Notes: generated from the sequence alone by a model not told the origin. Positions 27,133-38,404 are shown, counted from the stretch's first letter. The stretch is DNA of 64,000 bases from Komagataeibacter nataicola (GCF_003207795.1 NZ_NIRT01000012.1:38278-102277), one strand, 5' to 3'. Numbers and translations: made by a program.

Positions 27133-29523
27133 TCAGTTTCCGTCAGGCAGGCTGTAGGCGACGATGTAGTCGCCAAGCTTGGTGCCAAACGAGCCGTGGC
27201 CGCCATCGGCGGTAACGATGTACTGCTTGCCATCGACCGCATAGGTCATGGGTGTGGACTGGCCACCGGCGGGCAGGCGGTCCTGCCACAGCACCTGGCC
27301 GTTCGTCACGTCATAGGCGCGGATGTAGTAATCGAGCGTCGAGGTCAGGAAGGCCACGCCGCCTGCCGTGGTGAGCGGACCGCCAAGGCTGGGCACGCCC
27401 ATCTTGATGGGCAGGGGCAGCGGTGCGCTGTCACGGATCGTGCCGTTGCGGTGCTTCCACACGATCTTGTTGGTGCGCAGGTCGATGCCCGACATGTAGC
27501 CCCAGGCGGGCTGCTTGCACGGCAGGCCAAACGGCGAGAGGAACGGATGGAGGTCCACACCATAAGGCACGCCAAACTGCGGCTGCACGCCACTTTCTGA
27601 GCCCGAGGGCAGGGACTTGTCAGGGGTTGCCGGGTTGTTCGGTCCGCGCGGGATCAGCCTGGATACGAACGGAATGGCGATGGGGTTGGCAATCGCGATC
27701 TGGCGCACGGGGTCAACCGCAAGTCCGCCCCATTCGAACATGCCCAGATTGCCGGGGAAGACCAGCGTGCCCTGCAGTGAAGGCGGCGTGAACGTGCCAT
27801 CATAGCGCAGGCGGTGGAACATGATGCGGCAGACCAGCTGGTCATACATCGTGCCGCCCCACATGTCGGCATCGGTCAGGAGCTTGCTGGGGCGGAAGGT
27901 CAGCTGCGAGAAGGGCTGCGTGGGCGAGAGATGATCGCCCGGCGCTGCTCCCTGCGGCACGGGGCGCTCGGGGGCGGGCACCACGAGCTGGCCGTTGCGC
28001 CGGTCGAGCACGAAGATGTTGCCGGTCTTGGCCGGGGCATACAGGGTGGGAATGATCTCGCCCTGCTCGTTGCGGATATCGACCAGGCTGGGCTGGGCTG
28101 GGATATCCATGTCCCACAGGTCATGGTGCACGGTCTGGTAGGACCAGACCAGTTTGCCGGTGGAGGCGTTCAGCGCCACGATGGAGCTTGCATAGCGCTC
28201 GGCATCCGCACCACGGTTGCCGCCCCAGATATCGGGTGTCTGTACGCCCATGGGGATGTAGATCAGGTCGAGCTTGGCGTCATAGGATGACGTGATCCAC
28301 GAATTGGGGGAGTTGGGCACGAAAGTGTGGTGCTCGGACGGCATCTCGTTCGGGTCGGGATTGCCCGGGTCGAACGCCCATTTCAGCGCGCCGGTATGCA
28401 CGTCAAAGCCACGCGTCACACCTGAAGGCTCATGCGTGGAATAGTTGTCGGTCACGGCGCCGGACACGATCACGGTGGTATCGGTCACGACCGGGGGGGA
28501 TGTGGGCTCGTAAAAGCCCAGCGTCTTGACCGGCATGCCATCCTGCAGGTTCACCACGCCATTATTGCCAAAGCTGGCGCAGCGCGCACCGGTTGCAGCA
28601 TCAAGCGCGAAAAGCTGGCCATCATTGGTGGGCAGGAAAATGCGGCGCGCGCATTCGACCGGGCTGGCTGCCCCATCCGCCGCCTGTGCGTCATCCGCCC
28701 TGTCTTCATGGTAGGACACGCCACGGCAGGTCAGGTGCTGGAAGGTGGGGTTGTAGGCCAGCTTGGGGTCAAACTTCCACCGCTGCTGGCCGGTCTTCGC
28801 ATCGAGCGCGAACAGGATCTGGTGGGGGGTGCACAGGTAGAGCGTATCACGGATCTTGATGGGCGTGACCTCATCGGTGATTTCACCGGGGTCATTGGGG
28901 CCGCGCAGGTCGCCGGTGCGGAACGTCCAGGCCACCTTCAGCTTGCTGACATTGCTGGCATTGACCTGCTTGAGCGGAGAGAACCGGTCACCGAACTGCG
29001 TGCGGCCATAGGCCTGCCAGTCCTCATCGGGCATCTGGTGGGCATCGCCCGGCTCGGGGGCGTTCTGCGCCACGGGCGGCAGGTTGCCCGCGATATCCTG
29101 CGGGTCCTGCGTCAGGGCGGCGCCAACCACAACCACTGCGGCGGCAATCGCACCGAACAGGGGCAGACGGGTGGCGGGGCCGGCAGGGTGCAGGTGGCGT
29201 GTGACCCACGGCAGGGCAAGCACGATGCCGATGGGCACCAGAATATCCCCACGCGGGGCCAGCGCCCAGAAATCAAACCCGGCTTCCTGCACCGCCCATA
29301 CCATCGTGCCGAGCAGGAGCACGGCATAGACCGTAAGCGCCATGGCCTGCCGCCGTAACAGCAGCACGGCCGTGGCCAGCAGCAGCACACCGGCGACAAC
29401 ATAATAAAAGGAGCCGCCGATGAGACACAGCCATAGCCCGCCTCCCAGCAGGTAGAGACCTGTCAGGGCGCAGACGGCAATGGCCGCAGCGAGAAGGGGA
29501 GCCGAGCGTATAAGGCTATTCAT
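27133..29523 (-). CDS. gcd: PQQ-dependent membrane-bound glucose dehydrogenase
   Basis: The 796-residue quinoprotein starts with about five transmembrane helices (residues about 8-150), the membrane module of Gcd-type glucose dehydrogenase. An eight-bladed PQQ propeller follows, with the family's WQAYGRTQFGDRFSPL entry, FALDAKTGQQRW and YDVTNGQVLW blade repeats and a GWQDR-like LWQDRLP end. It oxidises glucose to glucono-1,5-lactone in the periplasm and reduces ubiquinone directly. AGGAAAA precedes ATG 29523. A TTGACC box at about 29596 (minus strand) is a possible -35. It ends at a hairpin before the ald leader, so gcd and ald are separate units. Confidence 0.94.
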   Translation of the reverse strand: MNSLIRSAPLLAAAIAVCALTGLYLLGGGLWLCLIGGSFYYVVAGVLLLATAVLLLRRQAMALTVYAVLLLGTMVWAVQEAGFDFWALAPRGDILVPIGIVLALPWVTRHLHPAGPATRLPLFGAIAAAVVVVGAALTQDPQDIAGNLPPVAQNAPEPGDAHQMPDEDWQAYGRTQFGDRFSPLKQVNASNVSKLKVAWTFRTGDLRGPNDPGEITDEVTPIKIRDTLYLCTPHQILFALDAKTGQQRWKFDPKLAYNPTFQHLTCRGVSYHEDRADDAQAADGAASPVECARRIFLPTNDGQLFALDAATGARCASFGNNGVVNLQDGMPVKTLGFYEPTSPPVVTDTTVIVSGAVTDNYSTHEPSGVTRGFDVHTGALKWAFDPGNPDPNEMPSEHHTFVPNSPNSWITSSYDAKLDLIYIPMGVQTPDIWGGNRGADAERYASSIVALNASTGKLVWSYQTVHHDLWDMDIPAQPSLVDIRNEQGEIIPTLYAPAKTGNIFVLDRRNGQLVVPAPERPVPQGAAPGDHLSPTQPFSQLTFRPSKLLTDADMWGGTMYDQLVCRIMFHRLRYDGTFTPPSLQGTLVFPGNLGMFEWGGLAVDPVRQIAIANPIAIPFVSRLIPRGPNNPATPDKSLPSGSESGVQPQFGVPYGVDLHPFLSPFGLPCKQPAWGYMSGIDLRTNKIVWKHRNGTIRDSAPLPLPIKMGVPSLGGPLTTAGGVAFLTSTLDYYIRAYDVTNGQVLWQDRLPAGGQSTPMTYAVDGKQYIVTADGGHGSFGTKLGDYIVAYSLPDGN

Positions 29524-29631
29524 AAGTTTTCCTGATTACCGTGATACAATCCGAACATTTTCAATGAGAAAACGTAGGACACGTCATCAGGTCAAGCCCA
29601 AACTTTATGAATAAATCGTGTGTCGTAATAT

Positions 29632-29657
29632 TTCAGGGGGTTGGTTTCCTCCCTGAA
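29632..29657 (-). other. Hairpin after the mannitol dehydrogenase family gene
   Basis: TTCAGGG (29632-29638) and CCCTGAA (29651-29657) form a 7-bp stem 3 bp past the stop codon at 29661, followed on the minus strand by ATATTAC. It is a weak terminator candidate. Confidence 0.45.
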
Positions 29658-29660
29658 TGA

Positions 29661-31148
29661 CTATTCCCCGGTGGATACAACCTCGCGCAATGTGGCATGG
29701 GTTCCCCGGTCACGAACGGACTGGCGCAACGCCAGGTAGCGCTGCACGAAAACCGCACTTTCCCGCAGATCCCAGCCTGCAAAGGCGGTCATGTCCAGCG
29801 CATCTTCAAGATGTGCCGAGGCCGCCCTGAGCCGGTCTTCATCAGTCAGGTGAGGCTCGATCACATCATAGACTGTGCCTTTATCATCACGCCCGCGTAA
29901 ATATTCCGCATAACACGCAACCACGAAGGCGATGCGCTCCACCGGGCGGTGATGGTCGATCACGCCCATGGCGGTGCTCTTGATGAACATGGACAGCTTG
30001 GAGGTGCTGTCAAAGGCAATGCGCAGCAACTGGTCGCTGATCGCCTTGTTGCGGAAACGGTGCAGCAGCCGCCTGCCATAGTCCCTCAGCGCCATGCCCG
30101 GGGGCGCATGCAGCAGGGGTTCGGCATCAAAGGCCAGATACTGCTCGACGAGCGAGACCTCGTTCAGGTCGAGCATGATCTCGCTGACAAACCGGTAGCC
30201 CGACAGCACGCCCGAAAGTCCGAGCAGCGAGTGGGAGGCATTGAGCATGTGCAGCTTCACCGCCTCATAGGGCTCGACATTATCGGTAAACTGCACGCCC
30301 ACGGCATCGAGTTCCGGGCGGCCTGCGCAGAATTTGTCCTCGACGACCCACTGGATGAAATCTTCGCAGAAAACGGGGATACGGTCATCCAGCCCGCTTT
30401 CGGCATCAAGGCGTTTGACATCCTCGGGGTGCACGGCAGGGGTTATGCGGTCCACCATGGTGCAGGGGAAGGTGACGTTCTCCTCCATCCACTGCGCCAG
30501 CTCCGCGTCACGCGCCCGCGCCCAGCCGAGGAAGGCCGCGCGCGCCACATGGCCATTCTGGGGCAGGTTGTCGCACGACAGGATGGTGAACGGACCGGCA
30601 CCACTCTCGCGCCGCTGGCGCAGCGCCTCGGTCAGCAGGCCGAATACCGTGTGCGGCACGTCGCGCTTCAGGTCTTCGGCAATGACGGGGTGATCGAGGG
30701 GAAAGACGCCGTTTTCATCAATATAGTAGCCGCCCTCGGTTACGGTCAGGCTGACAATGCGGATGGCGGGGTCGGCGATGCGGGCGATGGTGGCGGCCCG
30801 GTCGGCGGGGGCGTACATATACTCCGTAATGGAGCCGATCACGCGCACCTCGTTTGGCGCGTCGGGGGCGCATTCGGTCAGGGAATACAGGCCATCCTGC
30901 GCTTCCATGTCCTGCGCTTTGAGCGCCTCGTGAGGGGTTTCCATCAGGCCGACGCCCAGCAGGCCCCAGCCCGCCTGGCCAGCCCGCGCGAGCACACGGT
31001 CGATATAGACGGCCTGGTGAGCACGATGAAAGTTGCCAACGCTGATATGCGCGATGCCGGGCGTTACCTTGCTGCGGTCATAGGCAGGCACCACGATCTC
31101 GGGCGGCAGGTGGGGCAGGGAGGTGTTGTTAAGTGGGGTCATGACCAT
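29661..31148 (-). CDS. Mannitol dehydrogenase family oxidoreductase (mannitol 2-dehydrogenase / fructuronate reductase type)
   Basis: The 495-residue protein is a long-chain polyol dehydrogenase. The N-terminal NAD(P) domain has the SVGNFHRAHQAVY and GWGLLGVGLME segments, and the catalytic Lys298, Asn303 and His306 lie in KLHMLNASH, matching the K-N-H set of mannitol 2-dehydrogenase. It would interconvert mannitol and fructose (or fructuronate/mannonate) in the cytosol. ATG 31148 and ATG 31142 are both possible starts. No sugar-acid pathway gene is adjacent, so mannitol/fructose is the more likely pair, but the substrate is not fixed by sequence. Confidence 0.88.
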   Translation of the reverse strand: MVMTPLNNTSLPHLPPEIVVPAYDRSKVTPGIAHISVGNFHRAHQAVYIDRVLARAGQAGWGLLGVGLMETPHEALKAQDMEAQDGLYSLTECAPDAPNEVRVIGSITEYMYAPADRAATIARIADPAIRIVSLTVTEGGYYIDENGVFPLDHPVIAEDLKRDVPHTVFGLLTEALRQRRESGAGPFTILSCDNLPQNGHVARAAFLGWARARDAELAQWMEENVTFPCTMVDRITPAVHPEDVKRLDAESGLDDRIPVFCEDFIQWVVEDKFCAGRPELDAVGVQFTDNVEPYEAVKLHMLNASHSLLGLSGVLSGYRFVSEIMLDLNEVSLVEQYLAFDAEPLLHAPPGMALRDYGRRLLHRFRNKAISDQLLRIAFDSTSKLSMFIKSTAMGVIDHHRPVERIAFVVACYAEYLRGRDDKGTVYDVIEPHLTDEDRLRAASAHLEDALDMTAFAGWDLRESAVFVQRYLALRQSVRDRGTHATLREVVSTGE

Positions 31149-31288
31149 ATTCCACGGAAAGGATTTTTCGACGCCTAATCAGAAAAGACCCATGCGGCAA
31201 CCCGCCTTCACGGGTGTCTGGCGCCTGTCCGCCCGCGGGGCATGGGCAAAAATCGCGCTACCCCGTGCGCTGATCCGCAGCCGGGTGG

Positions 31289-31300
31289 AAAACATGTTTT
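31289..31300. promoter_or_regulatory. 12-bp palindrome in the divergent mannitol dehydrogenase / dnaB gap
   Basis: AAAACATGTTTT is a perfect palindrome in the 244-bp gap between the two divergent genes, followed by TTATTATG. It could be a regulator half-site pair for either gene; no further evidence is visible. Confidence 0.3.
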
Positions 31301-31392
31301 TTATTATGCCACGCGGGAGAGGGTGGCCTGCTGGCGCGGTCATGCATAATCATCTCTTCCGGCGCAGCCATCTGATCGGATAGAAGGAAGGG

Positions 31393-32910
<1,518 letters not shown>

Positions 32911-32923
32911 GGGAAGGGTGAAA

Positions 32924-32953
32924 GTGATGCGCCGTGTCCGCGCGGCGCATCAC
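32924..32953 (+). terminator. Hairpin after dnaB
   Basis: GTGATGCGCC (32924-32933) and GGCGCATCAC (32944-32953) form a perfect 10-bp stem 13 bp after the dnaB stop. No T-run follows. The rest of the 294-bp gap to the YifB gene shows no other gene. Confidence 0.6.
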
Positions 32954-33204
32954 CGTGGCGCATCGGCCACACGATGTACGACGTGGCTGGCTGGGACAGT
33001 AATGTGCACAAAACCGCACAGCCGGAATGGGATGGCGAAGACAGGCAGGCCAGATCATGGGCACCTTCTTCCTCGCACATCTGAAAGTTTTATAAGAAAT
33101 ATTATGCCAACAAATTATGAGTGAAAGAGGCCAGGCCCATAATCCGGCCGGTTTCGTCATGTTCCATAATGGCCAAGCCGTTCGCAATCCGGCATCATTC
33201 ATCC

Positions 33205-34716
33205 ATGACTGATACGGCGCTCGCATCGATCTGCGGTTTTGCATTTTCCGGCATCGAGGCCGTTCCTGTCAAAGTCGAGGTCCAGCTTTCCGTTGGCCTG
33301 CCATCCTTTCTGATCGTGGGCCTGCCCGATAAGGCGATCAATGAATCGCGTGAGCGCGTGCGCGCGGCGCTGTCGGCCATGGGGCTTGCGCTGCCTGCCA
33401 GGCGCATCGTGGTCAACATGGTGCCCGCCAGCCTGATGAAGGAAGGATCGCATTTCGACCTGCCCATCGCCCTCGCCCTGCTTGTCGTCATGGGGCTGCT
33501 GTCGGGTGACATGGCGCAGCGTTATGCGGCTTTGGGCGAGCTGTCGCTTGATGGCGGCGTCAACCCGGTCTGTGGCGTGCTGCCCGCCGCCATGACGGCG
33601 GCCAGCCTGTCGCTCGGGCTGATCTGCCCCGCAGCCCAGGGCGTGGAGGCCCGCTGGGCCAGTGAAGACATGGATATCCTCGCCATCCGCTCTCTGCCCG
33701 AACTGCTCAACCATTTTCGCGGCCAGCAGGTGATCGAGCCGGTCGAACTGCCTCCCATTGCGGATGAAGACCTGAGCGCCCTGCCCGACCTTGCTGATAT
33801 CCGCGGCATGGAAACCGCGCGCCGCGCGCTGGAAATCGCAGCCGCGGGCCGCCATTCGCTGCTTATGGTCGGGCCGCCGGGTGCTGGCAAATCCATGCTG
33901 GCCGCCCGCCTGCCCGGCATCATGCCCGACCTGACCCCTGTTGAAATGCTGGAGATCAGCCGCATCCACAGCATTGGCGGCCTGCTGAAGGATGGCCAGC
34001 CCGTGCGCCGTCCGCCGTTCCGTGATCCGCATCATTCCTCCAGCCCCGCTGCCCTGAGTGGTGGCGGCGCGCGGGCAAGGCCCGGCGAGGTCAGCCTGGC
34101 GCATCGTGGCGTGCTGTTTTTGGATGAAATGCCTGAATTTGGTCGCTCAGCGCTCGAGGTGCTACGCCAGCCGATGGAAACCGGCAGCATTTCCATCGCC
34201 CGGGCCGCCGCTCATGTCACCTACCCTGCCCGCTTTCAACTGATTGCGGCCATGAACCCGTGCAAATGCGGTTATCTGGGCGATGCTGCACAGGAATGCC
34301 GCAAGGCGCCGCGCTGTGGCGAGGATTATCAGGCCCGCCTGTCCGGCCCGCTGCTCGACCGGCTGGACATGACCGTGCATGTCGAACCGATGCCTTTAAG
34401 CCGCATTGCCGAACTCAGGGGTGGCGAGGCCAGCGCCATCGTGGCAGCCCGCGTGCGCGAGGCGGTCGCCCGCCAGCAGGCCCGTCAGGGCGAAGCCCGT
34501 AACGCCGAGGCTTCGACCGATGATTTCCGCATAACCACGCCAGCGCGTGATTTTGCCGTGCAGGCCGCTGAAAAAATGCGCCTTTCCGCCCGTGGCTTCA
34601 CCCGCCTGCTGCGCGTGGGCCGCACCATAGCCGATCTGGGCGCGCAGCCCGATGTGGAACGTGGCCATATTGCCGAGGCTTTGGCCTACCGCTTCCGCCG
34701 CGCGGGTGGAAAATAA
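33205..34716 (+). CDS. comM: YifB/ComM family Mg-chelatase-like AAA+ ATPase
   Basis: The 503-residue protein opens with a Lon-protease-like fold ([24 protein letters not shown]), then a magnesium-chelatase-type AAA+ module with Walker A GPPGAGKS (223-230), the [17 protein letters not shown] loop and [11 protein letters not shown] (Walker B). A four-cysteine segment ([16 protein letters not shown]) and the C-terminal Mg_chelatase_C helices follow. ComM is a branch-migration helicase that aids integration of foreign DNA in transformation; YifB homologues also occur in non-competent species. The start at 33205 is the first ATG that fits the family N-terminus. Confidence 0.88.
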   Translation: MTDTALASICGFAFSGIEAVPVKVEVQLSVGLPSFLIVGLPDKAINESRERVRAALSAMGLALPARRIVVNMVPASLMKEGSHFDLPIALALLVVMGLLSGDMAQRYAALGELSLDGGVNPVCGVLPAAMTAASLSLGLICPAAQGVEARWASEDMDILAIRSLPELLNHFRGQQVIEPVELPPIADEDLSALPDLADIRGMETARRALEIAAAGRHSLLMVGPPGAGKSMLAARLPGIMPDLTPVEMLEISRIHSIGGLLKDGQPVRRPPFRDPHHSSSPAALSGGGARARPGEVSLAHRGVLFLDEMPEFGRSALEVLRQPMETGSISIARAAAHVTYPARFQLIAAMNPCKCGYLGDAAQECRKAPRCGEDYQARLSGPLLDRLDMTVHVEPMPLSRIAELRGGEASAIVAARVREAVARQQARQGEARNAEASTDDFRITTPARDFAVQAAEKMRLSARGFTRLLRVGRTIADLGAQPDVERGHIAEALAYRFRRAGGK

Positions 34717-34737
34717 CCCGAAAGCGATTTTTCCCTC

Positions 34738-34766
34738 TTGCGCACCCCCTCTGGCTGGACTAAATA
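34738..34766 (+). promoter_or_regulatory. Promoter of tRNA-Val
   Basis: TTGCGC (34738-34743) and TAAATA (34761-34766) are spaced exactly 17 bp, and the -10 ends 18 bp before the mature tRNA. This is a good sigma-70-type candidate. Confidence 0.6.
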
Positions 34767-34784
34767 AGCCCCACCGAAGCGGAT

Positions 34785-34859
34785 GGGTGCGTAGCTCAGC
34801 GGTAGAGCATCGCCTTCACACGGCGGGGGTCACAGGTTCAATCCCTGTCGCACCCACCA
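34785..34859 (+). tRNA. tRNA-Val (anticodon CAC)
   Basis: The sequence folds as a full cloverleaf: acceptor GGGTGCG/CGCACCC, D-arm GCTC/GAGC, anticodon stem TCGCC/GGCGG with loop TTCACAC, T-arm ACAGG/CCTGT with loop TTCAATC, discriminator A and an encoded CCA. The anticodon CAC reads the valine codon GUG, which is frequent in this GC-rich genome. No integrase or duplicated 3' end is visible nearby. Confidence 0.95.
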
Positions 34860-34987
34860 TCCGGCCTTATTCCTTAAAATATAAGCATAAAATAATGCAT
34901 TATAGCGCCCGTCACGACGGGTGTGGTCCATGCAGCGCGTTACGGTAAGGTCGGACTGGCCGTATTGTGCCAATCCTCTGAAAAATA

Positions 34988-35033
34988 AAAGTTTTTGGTA
35001 AAGCTTTTTTTCAAAAAGCTTTGAAAACCAAAG
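34988..35033. repeat. AT-rich palindromic intergenic repeat
   Basis: AAAGCTTTTT (35000-35009) and AAAAAGCTTT (35013-35022) form a perfect 10-bp stem with a 3-nt loop, inside an outer TTTGGT...ACCAAA pairing. It lies 6 bp past the stop of the minus-strand gene at 35039 and can serve as its terminator (T-rich sequence follows on that strand). It resembles the element at 20131-20204. Confidence 0.6.
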
Positions 35034-35038
35034 AAACC

Positions 35039-35419
35039 CTACGGCACCTGCCCCAACGCATCGCGGCATTTGACGTAGGACAGCTTGTCCTGAAACAGGA
35101 ACAGCACATAGTAATCGAGCGTACGGCGGCGTTTGCGGGTGGGGTTGGTGTAGAATGGAAAAACATCAAACGGCCCGTCATACCCTTCCGGCACCGGCTC
35201 GCGTTCGGTTATGCAGCGCACCCTGAACAGTGGCGCGTATACGGTGGCGTCCGCCTCCGTGCGCCGGACATGAAACAGGTTGCGGCGGAACTTGCGCAGC
35301 CGCTCGGGCAGGACAAAGATCATGTTCTGCTCAAGAAAATTCTGCGGCGGGTTGCGGTCGCGCAGGTATTTCATGTCCTGCGGCATGTCACAGAAGAAAT
35401 TGGTGTCCTGTACGATCAT
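35039..35419 (-). CDS. Hypothetical protein, 126 residues
   Basis: I do not recognise this protein. It is a soluble, strongly charged sequence rich in Arg, Phe and Tyr (YLRDRNPPQNFLEQN, ERLRKFRRNLFHVRR, TRKRRRTLDYYVLFLF), with no signal peptide or membrane helix. GGAGGAAG lies about 12 bases before the start at 35419. It is the last of three minus-strand genes (38404 to 35039) and is 97 bp downstream of the 628-residue gene. Shared orientation suggests a common operon, but the function is unknown. Confidence 0.65.
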   Translation of the reverse strand: MIVQDTNFFCDMPQDMKYLRDRNPPQNFLEQNMIFVLPERLRKFRRNLFHVRRTEADATVYAPLFRVRCITEREPVPEGYDGPFDVFPFYTNPTRKRRRTLDYYVLFLFQDKLSYVKCRDALGQVP

Positions 35420-35516
35420 GGTGCGGTCGGTCTTCCTCCATGGTGGTCATGGACCGGCTTGTTGCATATGGGCCGGTCAGGTGGGCAAGGCCTGCCCACC
35501 CACTATGACGGCCCGG

Positions 35517-37403
35517 TCAGAACCCGAACATATGGTCGATTGAAAACCGTCCGTCTCCGGTCCTGCGGCCATGATAGCCAAACAGGCGGCAGGTCGTGTC
35601 ACGGATGATGACATAGGCTCCCTCACCCGCAATTTCCAGCGCAGCACGCCCGAAGACCTCATGCGGCCAGATTTCGCAGGAGCCGGACCGGGGAATGGCG
35701 AGGTGTTCCTCCGCCATGACTGCGCCGTGTGCCGCATGGAGCGAAAGCCGCGTATCGGACACCACATGCCACAGCCCCGATGCCGGATAGATCAGCATGC
35801 AGAAACTGTAGGGTTCGTGCAGTGCTGCCGTCAGGAACAACCTTGTGGAAAGCCCCGGTGGCGGCCCGGCATAGGATTGTGGCTCCCCCCGATAGGTCAT
35901 GGCGGTGTTGAAGATATGCGCGCCAAAGCTGGTCTCGGCCACATGGCCGCTTGCGCGGTCCTCATAGCGGATCAGGGCATGCAGCCAGCCATCGGCCTGC
36001 CCGCCATCGCGGAAGTCATAGACCAGTTCGGCATGCCCAGCCCCGCCTGCAAGCGTGCCGACATCAAGCATGCTGGCATGGTCACGGCCAAGATTACCCA
36101 TGAACTGCGTGGCTCCGCCCTGCCCGCGCCGGTCAAAGCAATCCACGCGCACGGGCAGGCTTGTCAGGCTTTCGGTCATGGGGGCGGGCACGACCAGCGT
36201 GCGGTAGCGTGCCGGGTCGGGCACGGGGAAAGGCAGCAGATAGCCCCGCCCGAAGAAACGTGGGTCCAGCTTGGCAATACCGGGGTCAGGCTGAAGGTCG
36301 GCGCGCTGCACGTTCAGGTGCGCGATGCGGGTGCGGGCAGCCCGTGTCACCTCATAGCGCGGGCGCACCACATACCCGCCTGCACGGAATTCAACCTGCG
36401 CGGGCCAGGCCAGATCGGGCAGCATGTCGCGCAGATGCACCGCCAGTGTCTGGTATGGGGCCAGTGTCTGGTCAATGGCCACCTGTTCGTCACATCCCAT
36501 GCGGTTCAGCGTCATGGCGCCAGCGGGAATGGTCAGGTCGTGGCTGTTTTGCACCCACAGCACCACGTCTTCGCCCGGTGTGGGGGCTGGCAGGTTGGCG
36601 TAGCGGTTGGCAGGCCAGGCATTGGCGTCATGCGTGACCGACAGGCTGGCATTCGTGCCCCTGCCCCGTGTTTCCAAGGCGTATTTCACCACGTCATGCC
36701 CCGCGATGCCGATGGCATGGATGAAAAGCTGGCCGGTAAATGCAGGCAGGCAGAAGCGCTGGCGGATCTCGGCGCTGTCGAGAATGATGGCCTGCTCTCC
36801 CTGTGGCACGGGCTGCTCCCATGTGTGCAGCACCGTGCCGCTTTCATCGAACAGCCGCAACCATAGCCTGACCGCGCGCGCGCCATAGCGGGCCCAGTAA
36901 TTGGCCGTGACCAGGCGGGTGGAGAATTCCTCCGTTTCGCGAAAGAAAGCAAAATTGGTGCCGAAATTGAGCCGGTCAAGATAGTGATGCCCGACCGAGA
37001 GCATATCCCGCGGCAGGCGTATCGACGCCAGCGTGTGCAGCGTGCCACCCGGAGGCATGAGGTCCGCCAGACGGTTTTCCATGGTGGCGGATTCAAAATC
37101 CAGCGCCCATACGGTCGTGGCCGTGCTGGCGGGCAGGTCAGCCAGCGCGCGCAGTTTCTGCCCGTGGCAGGTCTGCCCGACCTTGAGCGAATCATGGGTG
37201 TATAACCCTGCCACCTGTATGGGCGTGCCCAGCAGGGGCAGAATGGTTTCAACCATGCCATGCGGGTCATAAATCGCGATGGGGTCGGCTTTGGCCAGTT
37301 CGCGGTTCAGCACGGCCAGTTTTTCGGCGGCGAGCGGATGGGTCAGGGCCCGGTAGGCCATGTTGCCGCCGGTGCGCGGGTCAAAGGTACGAATGCTAAG
37401 CAT
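35517..37403 (-). CDS. Large hypothetical protein, 628 residues
   Basis: I do not recognise this protein. It lacks a signal peptide and membrane helices. The N-terminal part (about residues 15-140) alternates strands and helices in a Rossmann-like way (PIAIYDPHGMVETILPLLG, TVWALDFESATMENRL). The remainder looks beta-rich, with repeated Trp/Tyr/Arg-rich strands (VRLWLRLFDESG, VVLWVQNSHDLTIPAG, VEFRAGGYVVRPRYEV), which resembles carbohydrate-binding or beta-sandwich domains. Starts at 37403 or 37361 are both possible; neither has a strong ribosome-binding site. It is 41 bp downstream of the ELM1-family gene and probably works with it. Confidence 0.7.
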   Translation of the reverse strand: MLSIRTFDPRTGGNMAYRALTHPLAAEKLAVLNRELAKADPIAIYDPHGMVETILPLLGTPIQVAGLYTHDSLKVGQTCHGQKLRALADLPASTATTVWALDFESATMENRLADLMPPGGTLHTLASIRLPRDMLSVGHHYLDRLNFGTNFAFFRETEEFSTRLVTANYWARYGARAVRLWLRLFDESGTVLHTWEQPVPQGEQAIILDSAEIRQRFCLPAFTGQLFIHAIGIAGHDVVKYALETRGRGTNASLSVTHDANAWPANRYANLPAPTPGEDVVLWVQNSHDLTIPAGAMTLNRMGCDEQVAIDQTLAPYQTLAVHLRDMLPDLAWPAQVEFRAGGYVVRPRYEVTRAARTRIAHLNVQRADLQPDPGIAKLDPRFFGRGYLLPFPVPDPARYRTLVVPAPMTESLTSLPVRVDCFDRRGQGGATQFMGNLGRDHASMLDVGTLAGGAGHAELVYDFRDGGQADGWLHALIRYEDRASGHVAETSFGAHIFNTAMTYRGEPQSYAGPPPGLSTRLFLTAALHEPYSFCMLIYPASGLWHVVSDTRLSLHAAHGAVMAEEHLAIPRSGSCEIWPHEVFGRAALEIAGEGAYVIIRDTTCRLFGYHGRRTGDGRFSIDHMFGF

Positions 37404-37444
37404 GGGTGCCGTCTTGTTCCACTTCGGTGCGGGCGGGAGGGTGA

Positions 37445-38404
37445 TCAGGCTACGGAGGGAAGGCCACAGTAATGCCGCACGGCCTGCGCCGCCAGTTCGG
37501 TATCATCAAGGGGAGTTACCCCCCATGTTTCCAGCCGCCCGGCAAAGGGGCGGATGCGGCCAGCATGTTCCAGTTCACGCAAAAAATGCCCGATGCGCCG
37601 CGACCGGCCCGGCAGTGCCGCCACCATCACGGGCACCGACGTCGCTACCGCTTCCGATACCATGGAAACGCTGTCCATCGTCACCACGATCGCATCGGCA
37701 CAGGCCAGCAGGCCGAGATAGGGGTTGGGGCCGGTCTGGTCCCACACCCACGCATCGGGGCCTGCAAAGGCGCGTTGCAGTTCATGGCACACGGCAGGGT
37801 CGGTGCGGCGCGAGGGCGTGAGTGCAATGCCTACATGGTCACGTTGCATCATGGCCGCCAGTTCGCCTGCCAGGGCGGCTCCTTCTGCCGGGCCAAGGCG
37901 GAAGCGCCCGTTGCCGCCTCCCACCAGCACAGACACCAGCGGGCGTGGCAGGTGCGCCAGGCGGGGTCGCCATTCCTGCCGGGCCTGCGCCAGCAGCGCC
38001 GGGGTCACACCATGCAGTGCGGTGCGCGTGAGCACGACATTGGGGCCACGCAGCCGGTCATGGTGGTTGGCAATGACCAGATCGAACCGCGCGGGTGAAA
38101 GACGTGGATTCTGCACCTGAATCACGCATGCACCTTCGCGCCGGAGCGCCGCCCCCACCGCGCCGCCGCTGCCGCCTATGGTGATGACCGGGTTGTCGCG
38201 ATACGTATCGGGCAGGCCAAGCGGCCTGATGGCGCGCAGGGGCGCGGGCCACCACGCGGCGGGCATGTGCCGCCACAGGCCGCGTGGCGCCAGGGCGTGC
38301 AGTTCAGGCGCAAGACCCGCGCGCTGGGCCAGGCCAAAGGTTTGCGAACGCATGCCCGCAAGGTCTGGCGCGATAATGGTTGCGGGGCGTAAAGGGGCTT
38401 GCAT
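37445..38404 (-). CDS. ELM1/DUF1022 family protein (mitochondrial fission ELM1-like)
   Basis: The 319-residue protein matches the ELM1 family, named for a plant mitochondrial fission factor but common in alphaproteobacteria. Marks are LAGMRSQTFGLA, VITIGGSGGAVG, VIQVQNPRL, LVIANHHDRLRGPNV, VSVLVGGGNGRF and the TMDSVSMVSEA segment near residue 240. The fold is glycosyltransferase B-like, so a sugar-transfer role at the envelope is plausible but unproven. The start at 38404 lacks an obvious ribosome-binding site. It heads an unrecognised gene cluster and is divergent from the DEAD-box helicase gene, with 81 bp between their starts. Confidence 0.85.
   Translation of the reverse strand: MQAPLRPATIIAPDLAGMRSQTFGLAQRAGLAPELHALAPRGLWRHMPAAWWPAPLRAIRPLGLPDTYRDNPVITIGGSGGAVGAALRREGACVIQVQNPRLSPARFDLVIANHHDRLRGPNVVLTRTALHGVTPALLAQARQEWRPRLAHLPRPLVSVLVGGGNGRFRLGPAEGAALAGELAAMMQRDHVGIALTPSRRTDPAVCHELQRAFAGPDAWVWDQTGPNPYLGLLACADAIVVTMDSVSMVSEAVATSVPVMVAALPGRSRRIGHFLRELEHAGRIRPFAGRLETWGVTPLDDTELAAQAVRHYCGLPSVA

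Noticed and set aside
34785..35038. tRNA-Val as an attachment site for an integrated element
   Set aside because: No integrase, no repeated tRNA 3' end that I can find, and the neighbouring genes do not look mobile.
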